Shown here in pieces: positions 8,774-16,806 of a stretch of 38,761 nucleotides of DNA (the stretch's first letter is position 1; every line of letters begins with the position of its first letter). This stretch comes from Paracoccaceae bacterium. GTDB taxonomy: Bacteria > Pseudomonadota > Alphaproteobacteria > Rhodobacterales > Rhodobacteraceae. A model generated the notes under the pieces. It had not been told where the DNA came from. It worked only from the letters and a program-made list of their open reading frames with translations, and made no database searches. Position numbers and translations under genes: made by a program. The stretch covers positions 106,932 to 145,692 of the forward strand of contig JASJAR010000008.1 of assembly GCA_030066905.1 (NCBI GenBank). Direction: 5' to 3'.

Positions 8774-9229
8774 ATGCGCAAGTTTCTGGTCGTGCTCGAC
8801 GACAGCCGGGAATGCCTCAACGCAATGCGTTTCGCCGCGATGCGCGCAGCCAAGACCGGGGGCGGTGTGCAGATACTCTCCATCATCCCGCCGGAGGAAT
8901 TCCAGCACTGGATCGGTGTGGGCGAGCTGATGCGCGAGGAGGCCCGCGAGCGCATCCACGCCCATTTCGAGGTCTTCGCCAAGTGGATGCGTGACCGGCA
9001 GGGGGTCGACCCGGAACTCGTCATCCGCGAAGGCGAGGCGGTGCCGGAACTCCTGTCCCAGATCGACGAGGACGGCGAGATCGGCGTTCTGGTACTCGGC
9101 GCGGGCAGCGACAAGGGCGGGCCCGGACCGATCATCGCCGAACTCGCGCGCCGCTTCGGCACGCTGCCGATTCCGGTGACGATCGTACCCGGGGAACTCT
9201 CGAAAGAAGGGCTGGAAGCGGTCTGCTGA
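8774..9229 (+). CDS. Universal stress protein (UspA family)
   Basis: A 151-residue single Usp domain. 'MRKFLVVLDDSRECLNAMRFA' is the first beta-alpha unit with the conserved Asp. 'GVLVLGAGSDKGGPGPIIAELARR' near the C-terminus corresponds to the GxxGxxG nucleotide-binding loop, followed by 'PIPVTIVPGEL'. Usp proteins are cytosolic and bind ATP or AMP in many cases; the exact job is unknown. A GGGGGGAGAG purine stretch precedes the ATG. Its stop at 9229 is four bases before the Irr-box-like palindrome of the next gene. Confidence 0.9.
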   Translation: MRKFLVVLDDSRECLNAMRFAAMRAAKTGGGVQILSIIPPEEFQHWIGVGELMREEARERIHAHFEVFAKWMRDRQGVDPELVIREGEAVPELLSQIDEDGEIGVLVLGAGSDKGGPGPIIAELARRFGTLPIPVTIVPGELSKEGLEAVC

Positions 9230-9233
9230 ACGG

Positions 9234-9250
9234 TTTAGAACGATTCCAAG
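9234..9250 (+). promoter_or_regulatory. Irr-box / iron control element-like palindrome upstream of nfuA
   Basis: TTTAGAA-CGA-TTCCAAG at 9234-9250 closely matches the ICE/Irr-box pattern TTTAGAA-N3-TTCTAAA known from alphaproteobacteria; the right half differs at two positions (C for T, G for A). It lies 54 bases upstream of the start of an Fe-S cluster carrier gene, a typical class of Irr/iron-responsive targets. The site is seen; binding is inference. Confidence 0.6.
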
Positions 9251-9303
9251 TCTTGAATCGGGATGCGCAGGGCGTATCTCAAAGACGAAAGCGGAGCGCA
9301 GCG

Positions 9304-9861
9304 ATGTTCATCCAGACGGAAGCCACGCCGAACCCGGCGACCCTGAAGTTCCTTCCCGGCCAGACCGTGCTGGAGGCCGGCACCGCCGACTTCCCCAGCG
9401 CCGACACTGCTGGAAAGTCGCCGCTGGCGTCCCGGGTCTTTGGCGTCGACGGCGTCGCAGGCGTCTTCTTCGGTACCGACTTCGTCACCGTCACCAAGGT
9501 CGAGGGTGTGGAATGGGACCACATCAAGCCGGCCATCCTCGGGGCGATCATGGAGCACTACCAGTCCGGCCAACCGGTGATGGAAGGCGAAGCCCAGGCG
9601 GCTCACGCCGAGCATGACGGGCCCGACGGCGAGATCGTGCACCAGATCAAGGAACTCCTCGATACGCGGGTGCGCCCCGCCGTGGCCCAGGACGGGGGCG
9701 ACATCACCTTCCACGGTTTCGACCGGGGCGTGGTCTACCTCCACATGCAGGGTGCCTGCGCGGGCTGCCCGTCCTCGACGCTGACGCTGAAGATGGGGAT
9801 CGAGAACCTTTTGCGGCATTACATCCCCGAAGTGGTCGAGGTGCGGCCGGTTGCGGTCTGA
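9304..9861 (+). CDS. NfuA-type Fe-S cluster carrier protein (NifU N- and C-terminal domains)
   Basis: A 185-residue two-domain Nfu protein. 'MFIQTEATPNPATLKFLPG' starts the Nfu N-terminal domain. From about residue 110 the NifU-like C-terminal domain contains 'GACAGCPSSTLTLKMGIENLL', whose CxxC binds a [4Fe-4S] cluster at a dimer interface. Such carriers hand clusters to apo-proteins in the cytosol. The ATG at 9304 is chosen over upstream codons because the family always begins MFIQTE and a GGAG precedes it. It overlaps the proposed tsaB TTG start by 11 bases. Iron-dependent control is suggested by the ICE-like site upstream. Confidence 0.92.
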   Translation: MFIQTEATPNPATLKFLPGQTVLEAGTADFPSADTAGKSPLASRVFGVDGVAGVFFGTDFVTVTKVEGVEWDHIKPAILGAIMEHYQSGQPVMEGEAQAAHAEHDGPDGEIVHQIKELLDTRVRPAVAQDGGDITFHGFDRGVVYLHMQGACAGCPSSTLTLKMGIENLLRHYIPEVVEVRPVAV

Positions 9862-10525
9862 CCCAACGATCCTCGGATTCGACACGTCGGCCGCGCATTG
9901 CGCGGCCGCTTTGCTTCAGGGCGATGCGGTTTACGGCGAACGGGTTGTCGAGATGGCCAGAGGCCAGGGTGAAGCGCTCATGCCGCTTTTGGAGGAGACG
10001 CTCGGCGCCCGCGGCCTCCGCCTTTCAGACCTCGACGCGCTCGCCGTAGGCATCGGCCCCGGCAATTTCACCGGCATCCGCATCGGGGTAAGTGCAGCCC
10101 GCGGCCTCGGTCTGGCTCTGGGCATCCCCGCCATCGGGGTCTCGATGTTCGACGTCATGGCGTTTCGAACGATGGGAGACAGCGTTCTGGTCTCGCTCCC
10201 TGCGCCCCGCAACGAGGTGTATGTGCAGCCCTTCCGCCGCGGCCGGCCCGCCGGCGAGGCGCGTGTCATCGACCTCGATGCCCCGCCAAAGGACCTCCAG
10301 ATGTCGTTTGGGATGTTCATCGTCGGGCACCGCGCCGGCGAGCTTGCCCGCGCCTTCGAAGCCTCATCCCTCGACGCCGCCCTCGAAGACATCCCCCGCC
10401 GCCTGTGCCTCATCGCCGCCCAACGTCTCTCTGAGGCGTCTTCGTTTCCCCGCCCCGCCCCGCTCTATATCCGCCCCGCCGACGCGGCCCCCTCGCGCGT
10501 CGCGGCCCCGAAGATCATCGGATGA
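9851..10525 (+). CDS. tsaB: tRNA threonylcarbamoyladenosine biosynthesis protein TsaB
   Basis: TsaB partners TsaD and TsaE to make t6A37 in tRNAs decoding ANN codons. The 224-residue protein opens 'ILGFDTSAAHCAAALLQG', the ASKHA-fold beginning, and has 'DALAVGIGPGNFTGIRIGVSAARGLGLAL', the signature of the family. The start is TTG at 9851, giving MRSDPT before the conserved 'ILGFDTS'; no ATG or GTG is available between it and the conserved core, so an unusual start is likely. Its TGA overlaps the next ATG by four bases, giving the common tsaB-rimI pair. Confidence 0.94.
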   Translation: MRSDPTILGFDTSAAHCAAALLQGDAVYGERVVEMARGQGEALMPLLEETLGARGLRLSDLDALAVGIGPGNFTGIRIGVSAARGLGLALGIPAIGVSMFDVMAFRTMGDSVLVSLPAPRNEVYVQPFRRGRPAGEARVIDLDAPPKDLQMSFGMFIVGHRAGELARAFEASSLDAALEDIPRRLCLIAAQRLSEASSFPRPAPLYIRPADAAPSRVAAPKIIG

Positions 10526-11013
10526 CCCCCGCCGCCCTCGCCGCCCTCCATGTGCGTTCGATGACCCACGCCAGCCCCTGGTCGGCAGCGGCCTTCGCCG
10601 GTCTTCTCGCGCAACCGGGCGTCTTTCTCCTTACCCCGCCGTCCTCATTGGCCCGGAAATACCCCGAAGAGCGCGAGAAGCAGAGCGTCTCGCATGGCGC
10701 GAAGCGGCATTCCATCGGCTTCGCCCTGGGGCGCCTTGCGGCCGACGAAGCCGAACTTTTGACCCTCGCCGTAGACCCCGCGGCCCGGCGGTGCGGCATC
10801 GGCCGTGGCCTCCTGGGGCAATTCGAAGCCGAAGCCCGAGCGCGAGGCGCAACCGCAGCCTTTCTCGAAGTTGCCGACGACAACGCCCCGGCCCTCGCGC
10901 TTTACCGCGCCGCGGGCTGGGCGGAGGCCGGACGACGCCCGGGTTACTACCTCCGCGCAGCCGGCGATCCCGCGAATGCCCTGATTTTGCGCAAATCGTT
11001 CGGCGCCTTTTGA
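10522..11013 (+). CDS. rimI: Ribosomal-protein-alanine N-acetyltransferase-like GNAT protein, with an insertion
   Basis: A GNAT-fold acetyltransferase of 163 residues, the position and type of RimI, which acetylates the N-terminal Ala of ribosomal protein S18 in E. coli. 'LTLAVDPAARRCGIGRGLL' is the acetyl-CoA loop (R/Q-x-x-G-x-G) and 'LEVADDNAPALALYRAAGW' is the conserved C-terminal half. Between 'GVFLL' and 'GFALGR', where the family normally has a short turn, there are about 27 extra residues rich in charge. The DNA of that stretch resembles an intergenic repeat (see 10644-10693). The insertion keeps the frame, and the catalytic core is intact. ATGA overlap with tsaB. Confidence 0.86.
   Translation: MTPAALAALHVRSMTHASPWSAAAFAGLLAQPGVFLLTPPSSLARKYPEEREKQSVSHGAKRHSIGFALGRLAADEAELLTLAVDPAARRCGIGRGLLGQFEAEARARGATAAFLEVADDNAPALALYRAAGWAEAGRRPGYYLRAAGDPANALILRKSFGAF
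10644..10693 (+). repeat. Repeat-like insertion inside rimI
   Basis: The stretch starts TCATTGGCCCGGAAATACCC and ends in a hairpin, GCGAGA (10673-10678) / TCTCGC (10688-10693). The first part resembles a palindromic intergenic repeat I recall from Rhodobacteraceae genomes (pattern TTTGGCCCGAAATACTCC). The coding frame stays open through it and adds a non-conserved charged loop to RimI. GAGCGTCTCGC at 10683-10693 also occurs at 7143-7153 in the trpS-VOC gap. The family assignment is from memory and not verified. Confidence 0.45.
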
Positions 11014-11050
11014 CGCAACGGCCTCTGCCGCCAAAGCCCCCAATTCGCTA

Positions 11051-11080
11051 TTGACCCCCCCGCGCGGCTCGTCCCTTAAT
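11051..11080 (+). promoter_or_regulatory. Candidate promoter of the nucleoside ABC transporter operon
   Basis: TTGACC at 11051-11056 and CTTAAT at 11075-11080 with an 18-base spacer form a reasonable sigma-70 promoter. It sits about 78 bases ahead of the ATG at 11158. The leader contains a GGGG-CTCAGAA-CCCC hairpin (about 11114-11128). No purine riboswitch core was recognised. The 144-base gap holds nothing else obvious. Confidence 0.5.
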
Positions 11081-11157
11081 CGCAGATGATCTTTTAAGGT
11101 CCACTGGGGGGTGGGGCTCAGAACCCCGCTCCCATGAGAGTACACGGGAGACACTCA

Positions 11158-12159
11158 ATGACTTCACTGAAGAAACTTCTCGGCGCGACCGCGCTCGTGG
11201 CGGCTGCCGCGACGGTGGCCAATGCCGAGCCCGCGCTGATGTATGACCTCGGCGGCAAGTTCGACAAATCGTTCAACGAAGCCGCCTATAACGGCGCGCG
11301 CCGCTGGGCAGAGGAAACCGGCAATACCTACCGCGAGATCGAGGTGACATCGGAGGCCCAGCGCGTCCAGTTCGCCACGCGCCTGGCCGAAGCAGGCTTC
11401 AATCCGATCGTGGTCTTGGGCTTCCAGAACGCCGCGACCGTCGAGGAGGTGGCGCCGAACTACCCCGACACCAAATTCGCGATCATCGACGTCGGCTGGC
11501 TCGACATCGAGAACCTCCGCCAGATCACCTTTGCAGAGCATGAAGGCTCCTATCTCGTCGGCATGATGGCGGCGATGGCGTCCGAGAGCGACACCATCGG
11601 CTTCGTGGGCGGCATGGACGTCCCCCTGATCCGGCACTTCGCCTGCGGCTACGCCCAGGGGGCGAAGGCGGTGAACCCCGATATCGAGATCATCGCCAAC
11701 ATGACCGGCACGACGCCGGCGGCCTGGAACGATCCGGTGCGCGGCGGTGAGCTCACCAAGGCCCAGATCAGCCAGGGGGCGGACGTGGTTTACGCCGCCG
11801 CCGGCGGCACCGGCGTGGGCGTTCTGCAAGCCGCGGCGGATGCGGACATTCTCTCCATCGGTGTGGACTCGAACCAGAACTACCTGCATCCGGGCGAGGT
11901 GCTGACCTCGATGCTCAAGCGGGTCGACAACGCGGTCTATGACGTCTTCGAAGCCGGTGTCGAAGGCTTCGAACCCGGCGTCCACGTGATGGGCCTCGAA
12001 AACGACGGCGTGGGCTACGCACTCGACGAATTCAATGCCGATCTCGTCACCGACGAGATGAAAACGGCCGTCGACCAGGCTCGCGAAGCGATCATTGCCG
12101 GCAACATCGAAGTCGTCGCCTATTACGAGAACGACAGCTGCCCCGTTCTCGAGTTCTAA
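11158..12159 (+). CDS. BMP family (basic membrane protein) ABC transporter substrate-binding protein
   Basis: A 333-residue exported receptor. Residues 1-23 form a Sec signal peptide (Lys-Lys, hydrophobic core, cleavage after 'ANA'). The mature part begins 'EPALMYDLGGKFDKSFNEAAYNGARRWAEETG', the BMP/PnrA-like hallmark for nucleoside receptors with the D-x-S-F-N motif. 'GFVGGMDVPLIRHFACGYAQGAKAV' is also typical. The start at 11158 follows a GGGAGA Shine-Dalgarno and directly begins the signal peptide, so the upstream in-frame ATG at 11134 is rejected. It leads an operon with a double ATPase, two permeases and a purine nucleoside phosphorylase, so the ligand is probably a purine nucleoside. 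Confidence 0.92.
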   Translation: MTSLKKLLGATALVAAAATVANAEPALMYDLGGKFDKSFNEAAYNGARRWAEETGNTYREIEVTSEAQRVQFATRLAEAGFNPIVVLGFQNAATVEEVAPNYPDTKFAIIDVGWLDIENLRQITFAEHEGSYLVGMMAAMASESDTIGFVGGMDVPLIRHFACGYAQGAKAVNPDIEIIANMTGTTPAAWNDPVRGGELTKAQISQGADVVYAAAGGTGVGVLQAAADADILSIGVDSNQNYLHPGEVLTSMLKRVDNAVYDVFEAGVEGFEPGVHVMGLENDGVGYALDEFNADLVTDEMKTAVDQAREAIIAGNIEVVAYYENDSCPVLEF

Positions 12160-13797
12160 ATGGCGCTTGACGCCGACACTGCGGGGCGGCCCTCACCGGC
12201 CGCCCCCGACCAGACGGCCCCGGCCATCGAGCTTCGGGGCATCTCCAAGGCCTTTGGGCCGGTTCAGGCCAACAAGGACATCTCGATCCGGGTCATGCCC
12301 GGCACGATCCACGGGATCATCGGCGAGAACGGCGCCGGGAAATCGACGCTCATGTCGATCCTCTACGGGTTTTACAAGGCCGATGCCGGCGAGATTTTCA
12401 TCAACGGGCAGAAGACCGAAATCCCCGACAGCCAATCGGCGATCCGTTCGGGCATCGGGATGGTATTCCAGCACTTCAAGCTCGTCGAAAACTTCACGGT
12501 TCTCGAAAACATCATCCTCGGAGTCGAGGATGGCGCCATGCTGCGGCCCTCGCTCGCCAAGGCCCGCAAAACGCTGAAGGACCTCGCCGCAGAATACGAG
12601 CTCAACGTCGACCCGGACGCGGTGATCGAGGACCTTTCGGTCGGCCACCAGCAGCGGGTCGAAATCCTCAAGGCGCTTTACCGCCAGGCCCAGATTCTCA
12701 TTCTCGACGAGCCTACGGGCGTGCTGACGCCGGCCGAGGCCGACCAGCTTTTCCGCATCCTCGCCCGCCTCAAGGAGGAGGGCAAAACGATCATCCTCAT
12801 CACCCACAAACTTCGCGAGATCATGGATGCCACCGACACCGTGAGCGTGATGCGGCGGGGCGAGATGACGGCGACGGTTAAGACCTCCGAGACGAGCCCT
12901 GAGCAACTCGCCGAGCTGATGGTAGGCCGCAAGGTGCTTCTCGAAATCGAGAAACAGCCCGCAGCCCCCGGCCGGATGGTGCTCGAAGTCGAGAACCTGC
13001 AAGTCATCGACGATCAGGGCGTCGAGCGGCTGAAGGGAGTGAGCCTCCATGTCCGGGCCGGCGAAATCCTCGGGATCTCGGGGGTGGCCGGCAACGGCCA
13101 GACCGAGCTTCTCGAAGTCCTCGGCGGGATCACAAAAGGCACGGGAAGCGTGCGGATCAACGGCGAGGAGATCGACCTCACCGGCAAACACTCCGACGGG
13201 CGCACCCGGCGGCACCGGGGCATCGCCCACGTGCCCGAAGACCGCCAGCGCGAAGGTCTCATCATGGACTTCTTCGCCTGGGAGAATGCCTGTTTCGGCT
13301 ACCACGACGACCCGAGCTACAATCGCGGGATGCTCACGGACAACGACGCCATCCGTGGCGACACCGAGAAGAAGATCGAGAAGTTCGACATTCGCCCGGC
13401 GAATTGCTGGCTCACGGCGAAGAACTTTTCGGGCGGCAATCAGCAGAAGATCGTCGTTGCCCGCGAGATGGAACGCAACCCCGAGATACTCCTCGTCGGC
13501 CAACCGACGCGCGGCGTCGACATCGGCGCCATCGAATTCATCCACAAACAGATCGTGGCCTTGCGCGACGCGGGAAGCGCGGTGCTTTTGGTCTCAGTGG
13601 AACTCGACGAAATCCTCTCGCTGTCGGACCGGATCGCGGTGATGTTCGACGGCCGGATCATGGGCGAGCGCCTGCCGGTAGAGACCGACGAGCGCGAGTT
13701 GGGCCTTCTTATGGCCGGGGTCGATAAGGTGCCCGCGGGCGTCAGCGAGGTCGAGGCCGTCGAGGCCAATCTCGACGCCGCGGCAAGGGAGGGCTAG
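12160..13797 (+). CDS. ABC transporter ATP-binding protein, double nucleotide-binding domain (nucleoside importer)
   Basis: A 545-residue protein with two ABC domains, as in sugar and nucleoside importers (RbsA/NupO type). Domain 1 has Walker A 'GENGAGKSTL' at 55-64, Q-loop 'MVFQHFKL', signature 'LSVGHQQRVEILKAL' and Walker B 'ILILDEPTGVL'. Domain 2 has a degenerate Walker A 'GVAGNGQTELL', signature 'FSGGNQQKIVVAREM' and Walker B 'ILLVGQPTRGVD', as usual for this family in which the second site is altered. The ATG begins directly after the TAA of the binding-protein gene, so the pair is coupled. No strong Shine-Dalgarno is visible. Confidence 0.94.
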   Translation: MALDADTAGRPSPAAPDQTAPAIELRGISKAFGPVQANKDISIRVMPGTIHGIIGENGAGKSTLMSILYGFYKADAGEIFINGQKTEIPDSQSAIRSGIGMVFQHFKLVENFTVLENIILGVEDGAMLRPSLAKARKTLKDLAAEYELNVDPDAVIEDLSVGHQQRVEILKALYRQAQILILDEPTGVLTPAEADQLFRILARLKEEGKTIILITHKLREIMDATDTVSVMRRGEMTATVKTSETSPEQLAELMVGRKVLLEIEKQPAAPGRMVLEVENLQVIDDQGVERLKGVSLHVRAGEILGISGVAGNGQTELLEVLGGITKGTGSVRINGEEIDLTGKHSDGRTRRHRGIAHVPEDRQREGLIMDFFAWENACFGYHDDPSYNRGMLTDNDAIRGDTEKKIEKFDIRPANCWLTAKNFSGGNQQKIVVAREMERNPEILLVGQPTRGVDIGAIEFIHKQIVALRDAGSAVLLVSVELDEILSLSDRIAVMFDGRIMGERLPVETDERELGLLMAGVDKVPAGVSEVEAVEANLDAAAREG

Positions 13798-13800
13798 GCG

Positions 13801-14934
13801 ATGGATGCGATGCCGAAATGGGCCGATGTGCTGCTGGTGCCGCTCATCAGCATCGTCATCGCCTTCTTTTTCTCCGGCCTTGTGATCCTCGCCATCGGCG
13901 AAAACCCGATCGACGCGATCCGCACCATGATCCAGGGCTCGCTCACGTCGAGCTACGGCTGGGGCTATACCCTTTACTACACGACGAATTTCATCTTCAC
14001 CGGCCTTGCGGTCTCGGTCGCCTTCCATGCGCGGATGTTCAACATCGGCGGTGAGGGTCAGGCGATGCTCGGCGGGCTCGGTGTGGCGATGGTCTGCCTA
14101 GCGCTGCCCTGGCCGCACTGGACCCTCGCCCTGCCGGCGGCCCTCTTGGGCGGGGCGCTTTTCGGCGCGCTCTGGGCGGCGATTCCGGCTTATCTTCAGG
14201 CCGCCCGGGGCAGCCACATCGTGATCACGACGATCATGTTCAACTTCATCGCCTTTTCGGTGCTGAATTACCTTCTGGTGAACGTCTTCAAACCGCCGGG
14301 GTCGATGGATCCCGCGACTGCCGTCTTCCCGCCCGGCACGGCCCTGCCGAGATTCTCCGACATCCTCGGGGTCTTCGGCATCCCCTTCTCCGCCGCCCCG
14401 CCGGTGAACGTGAGCTTCTTCGTCGCGATCCTCGCCTGTTTCGGGGTCTGGCTTTTGATGTGGCGGACGCGCCTCGGCTACGAAATCCGCGCCTTTGGGC
14501 ATTCCGAAAGTGCCGCCGTCTATGCCGGTATTTCACCCTTCAAGATCACCATGGTCGCGATGCTGATCTCGGGCGCGCTTGCGGGTGCGATGGCGATCAA
14601 CAACGTGATGGGGGAAAGTCAGCGGCTTGTGATGAACGCCGTGGAGGGGGCGGGCTTCATCGGCATCGCGGTTGCACTCATGGGCCGGTCGCACCCGGTG
14701 GGGGTGTTCCTCGCCGCCCTGCTCTTTGGCTTCCTCTACCAGGGCGGGGCCGAACTCAGCCTCTGGACGAACATCCCCCGCGAACTCATCGTCGTCATTC
14801 AGGCGCTGGTGATCCTCTTCACTGGCGCCCTCGACAACATGGTGCGCATGCCCATCGAACGCGCCTTCCTCGCCGCGCGCCGACGCCGGAAGGCCCGCGA
14901 GGCGGGGCTTGGCAAGACGGAGCCGGCGGAATGA
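13801..14934 (+). CDS. ABC transporter permease, nucleoside importer subunit 1
   Basis: A 377-residue inner-membrane permease of the BPD_transp_2 family (NupP/YufP type). About 8-10 hydrophobic segments, 'ARMFNIGGEGQAMLGGLGVAMV' (the conserved N-I-G-x-E-G-Q motif) and the cytosolic coupling region 'RTRLGYEIRAFGHSESAAVYAGI'. The C-terminal tail is basic and charged. It starts three bases after the ATPase stop. Together with the next gene it forms the heterodimeric channel. Confidence 0.93.
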   Translation: MDAMPKWADVLLVPLISIVIAFFFSGLVILAIGENPIDAIRTMIQGSLTSSYGWGYTLYYTTNFIFTGLAVSVAFHARMFNIGGEGQAMLGGLGVAMVCLALPWPHWTLALPAALLGGALFGALWAAIPAYLQAARGSHIVITTIMFNFIAFSVLNYLLVNVFKPPGSMDPATAVFPPGTALPRFSDILGVFGIPFSAAPPVNVSFFVAILACFGVWLLMWRTRLGYEIRAFGHSESAAVYAGISPFKITMVAMLISGALAGAMAINNVMGESQRLVMNAVEGAGFIGIAVALMGRSHPVGVFLAALLFGFLYQGGAELSLWTNIPRELIVVIQALVILFTGALDNMVRMPIERAFLAARRRRKAREAGLGKTEPAE

Positions 14935-14972
14935 CGGTCGGCGCGGCGAACTGCACGGGAGGGACCTGACGC

Positions 14973-15935
14973 ATGGACCTGATCCTTCCCGTCCTCGACA
15001 CCACCGTCCGCCTCGCGATCCCGCTTCTCTTCGCCTGCCTTGCCGGCCTCTTTTCCGAGCGCGCGGGCATTTTCGATATCGGCCTCGAAGGCAAGATGCT
15101 GGCGGCGGCCTTTTTCTCGGCCGCGCTTGCCGCGGTCACGGGCTCCGTCTGGCTCGGGCTGCTGGCCGGCATCGCCGCGTCGATCACGCTCTCGGCGATC
15201 CACGGCATCGCCTCGATCACGTTCCGGGGCAACCAGCTCATCTCCGGCGTGGCGATCAACTTTCTGGCCGCCGGTCTGACGGTGCTCATCGCCCAGGACT
15301 GGTTCCAGCAGGGCGGACGCACGCCCTCGCTCATCGGCGGAGCGCGGTTCGAGACCATCGATCTGCCATTTGCCGAAGCGCTCTCGGGCGTGCCGATCTT
15401 CGGGCAGATCTACGCCGACCTGATCTCGGGGCACACGATCCTGGTTTATGTCGGGTTCCTCTGCGTGCCGCTGACCTGGTGGATATTGTTCCGCACCCGG
15501 TTCGGGCTGCGGCTGAGGGCCGTCGGCGAGAACCCGGCGGCGGTCGACACCGCTGGCATCAGCGTCGTCTGGCTGCGCTTCGCCGCCGTCGGCATCTGCG
15601 GCATCCTCTGCGGGCTCGCTGGCGCCTATCTCGCCACCGGGCTGCAAGCGGGGTTCGTCAAGGACATGTCCTCGGGCCGGGGCTTTATCGCCCTTGCCGC
15701 GCTCATCTTCGCCAAATGGCGTCCGTGGTACGCGCTTTACGCCACACTCCTTTTCGGGTTCCTGCAAGCGCTCTCGCTCAGGCCCGACGTTGTCGAGCTG
15801 ATCTTCCGGGTGCCGATGCCGGTGCAGTTCCTCGACGCCCTGCCCTATATTCTGACGGTGGTGATCCTCGCAGGCTTCGTCGGCAAGGCGATCCCGCCCA
15901 AGGCCGGCGGCGAGCCCTATGTCAAAGAGCGCTGA
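14973..15935 (+). CDS. ABC transporter permease, nucleoside importer subunit 2
   Basis: A 320-residue permease of the NupQ/YufQ type. 'FSERAGIFDIGLEGKMLAAAFFSAALA' is the paired motif (N-I-G-x-E-G equivalent, here D-I-G-L-E-G) and 'RTRFGLRLRAVGENPAAVDTAGIS' the coupling helix with the E-N-P-A-A signature. GGGAGGGA stands before the ATG. The end overlaps the purine nucleoside phosphorylase start by 17 bases, tying uptake to phosphorolysis. Confidence 0.93.
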   Translation: MDLILPVLDTTVRLAIPLLFACLAGLFSERAGIFDIGLEGKMLAAAFFSAALAAVTGSVWLGLLAGIAASITLSAIHGIASITFRGNQLISGVAINFLAAGLTVLIAQDWFQQGGRTPSLIGGARFETIDLPFAEALSGVPIFGQIYADLISGHTILVYVGFLCVPLTWWILFRTRFGLRLRAVGENPAAVDTAGISVVWLRFAAVGICGILCGLAGAYLATGLQAGFVKDMSSGRGFIALAALIFAKWRPWYALYATLLFGFLQALSLRPDVVELIFRVPMPVQFLDALPYILTVVILAGFVGKAIPPKAGGEPYVKER

Positions 15936-16719
15936 GGAGCTTGCCGCGCTGATCCGGGAGCGGGCGGGCGCGGCGGCACCCGCGATCGGGCTGGTGCTCG
16001 GCTCGGGCCTCGGCCATCTGGCCGAGGCAGTGGCCGGGGTCGCCATCGACTATGCCACCCTGCCGGGGTTCCCACATGCCGGCGTCTCGGGCCACAATCC
16101 AAAACTCGTGATCGGGGAACTGGAAGGCACGCGCGTCGCCGTCTTCGGCGGCCGGGCGCATTACTACGAAAGCGGCCGGGGCGATGCCATGCGGCTGCCC
16201 CTGGAAGTCCTGAATGCGCTCGGGGGGCAGGCACTGATCCTCACAAACGCGGCCGGATCCATGCGCCCCGACATCCCGCCGGGGGAGCTCATGCTCCTGC
16301 GCGACCACATCAACTTTTCCGGCCTCAACCCGCTCATCGGCGAGCCCACCGACGCGCGCTTCGTGCCGATGGGCGATGCCTACGACCCCGGGCTCCGCAC
16401 GGCGCTCAAATCCGCCGCCCATGCCGAAGGGATCGCGCTCGAAGACGGCGTTTACGCCTGGTACTCCGGCCCCTCCTTCGAGACCCCGGCCGAGATCAAG
16501 GCCATCCGCACCCTCGGTGCCGACGCCGTTGGCATGTCGACCGTGCCCGAGGTCATCCTCGCGCGGTTTCTCGGCCTCAAGGTCGCGGCGATCTCGACGA
16601 TCACCAACATGGCGCAAGGCATGAGCGACGAGGCGATCAGCCACGAGCACACCAAGGCCATGGCGCCGCTTGGGGCCGAAAAGCTCGAACGCATTCTAAG
16701 GCGGTATCTTCGCGGCTGA
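15919..16719 (+). CDS. Purine nucleoside phosphorylase, trimeric (PNP family 2)
   Basis: Cleaves purine nucleosides with phosphate to free base and (deoxy)ribose 1-phosphate in the cytosol. The 266-residue protein shows 'LVLGSGLGHLAEAV' (phosphate loop), 'GGRAHYYESG', 'LTNAAGSM', 'GPSFETPAEIKAIRTLGADAVGMSTVPEV' (with the active-site Glu) and 'ITNMAQGMSDEAISHEHT' (the purine-contacting Asn region). This is the PunA/XapA/human-PNP type, not DeoD. It is the last gene of the importer operon, overlapping the permease by 17 bases. A second, unrelated PNP (DeoD type) lies at 26804. Confidence 0.95.
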   Translation: MSKSAEELAALIRERAGAAAPAIGLVLGSGLGHLAEAVAGVAIDYATLPGFPHAGVSGHNPKLVIGELEGTRVAVFGGRAHYYESGRGDAMRLPLEVLNALGGQALILTNAAGSMRPDIPPGELMLLRDHINFSGLNPLIGEPTDARFVPMGDAYDPGLRTALKSAAHAEGIALEDGVYAWYSGPSFETPAEIKAIRTLGADAVGMSTVPEVILARFLGLKVAAISTITNMAQGMSDEAISHEHTKAMAPLGAEKLERILRRYLRG

Positions 16720-16806
16720 ACGATCCGATTTGACGCGGGGCTGGGGTCTTGTTCATCGCCGCGCAGCGGCGGTAAGGAAGGATAGATCGGGGCCCCGGGC
16801 ATTCCC

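Noticed and set aside
11081..11157. Purine riboswitch in the leader of the nucleoside importer operon
   Set aside because: A hairpin is present, but none of the conserved purine-aptamer core was recognisable.
12193..13545. 450-codon minus-strand open frame opposite the ABC ATPase
   Set aside because: The plus strand carries all ABC motifs; the antisense product is an Asp/Glu/Val-rich shadow.
14221..14228. GTGATCAC inside the first permease gene
   Set aside because: A single copy within coding sequence, without the 21-bp partner or flanks of the sdhC and sucC operators; consistent with chance.
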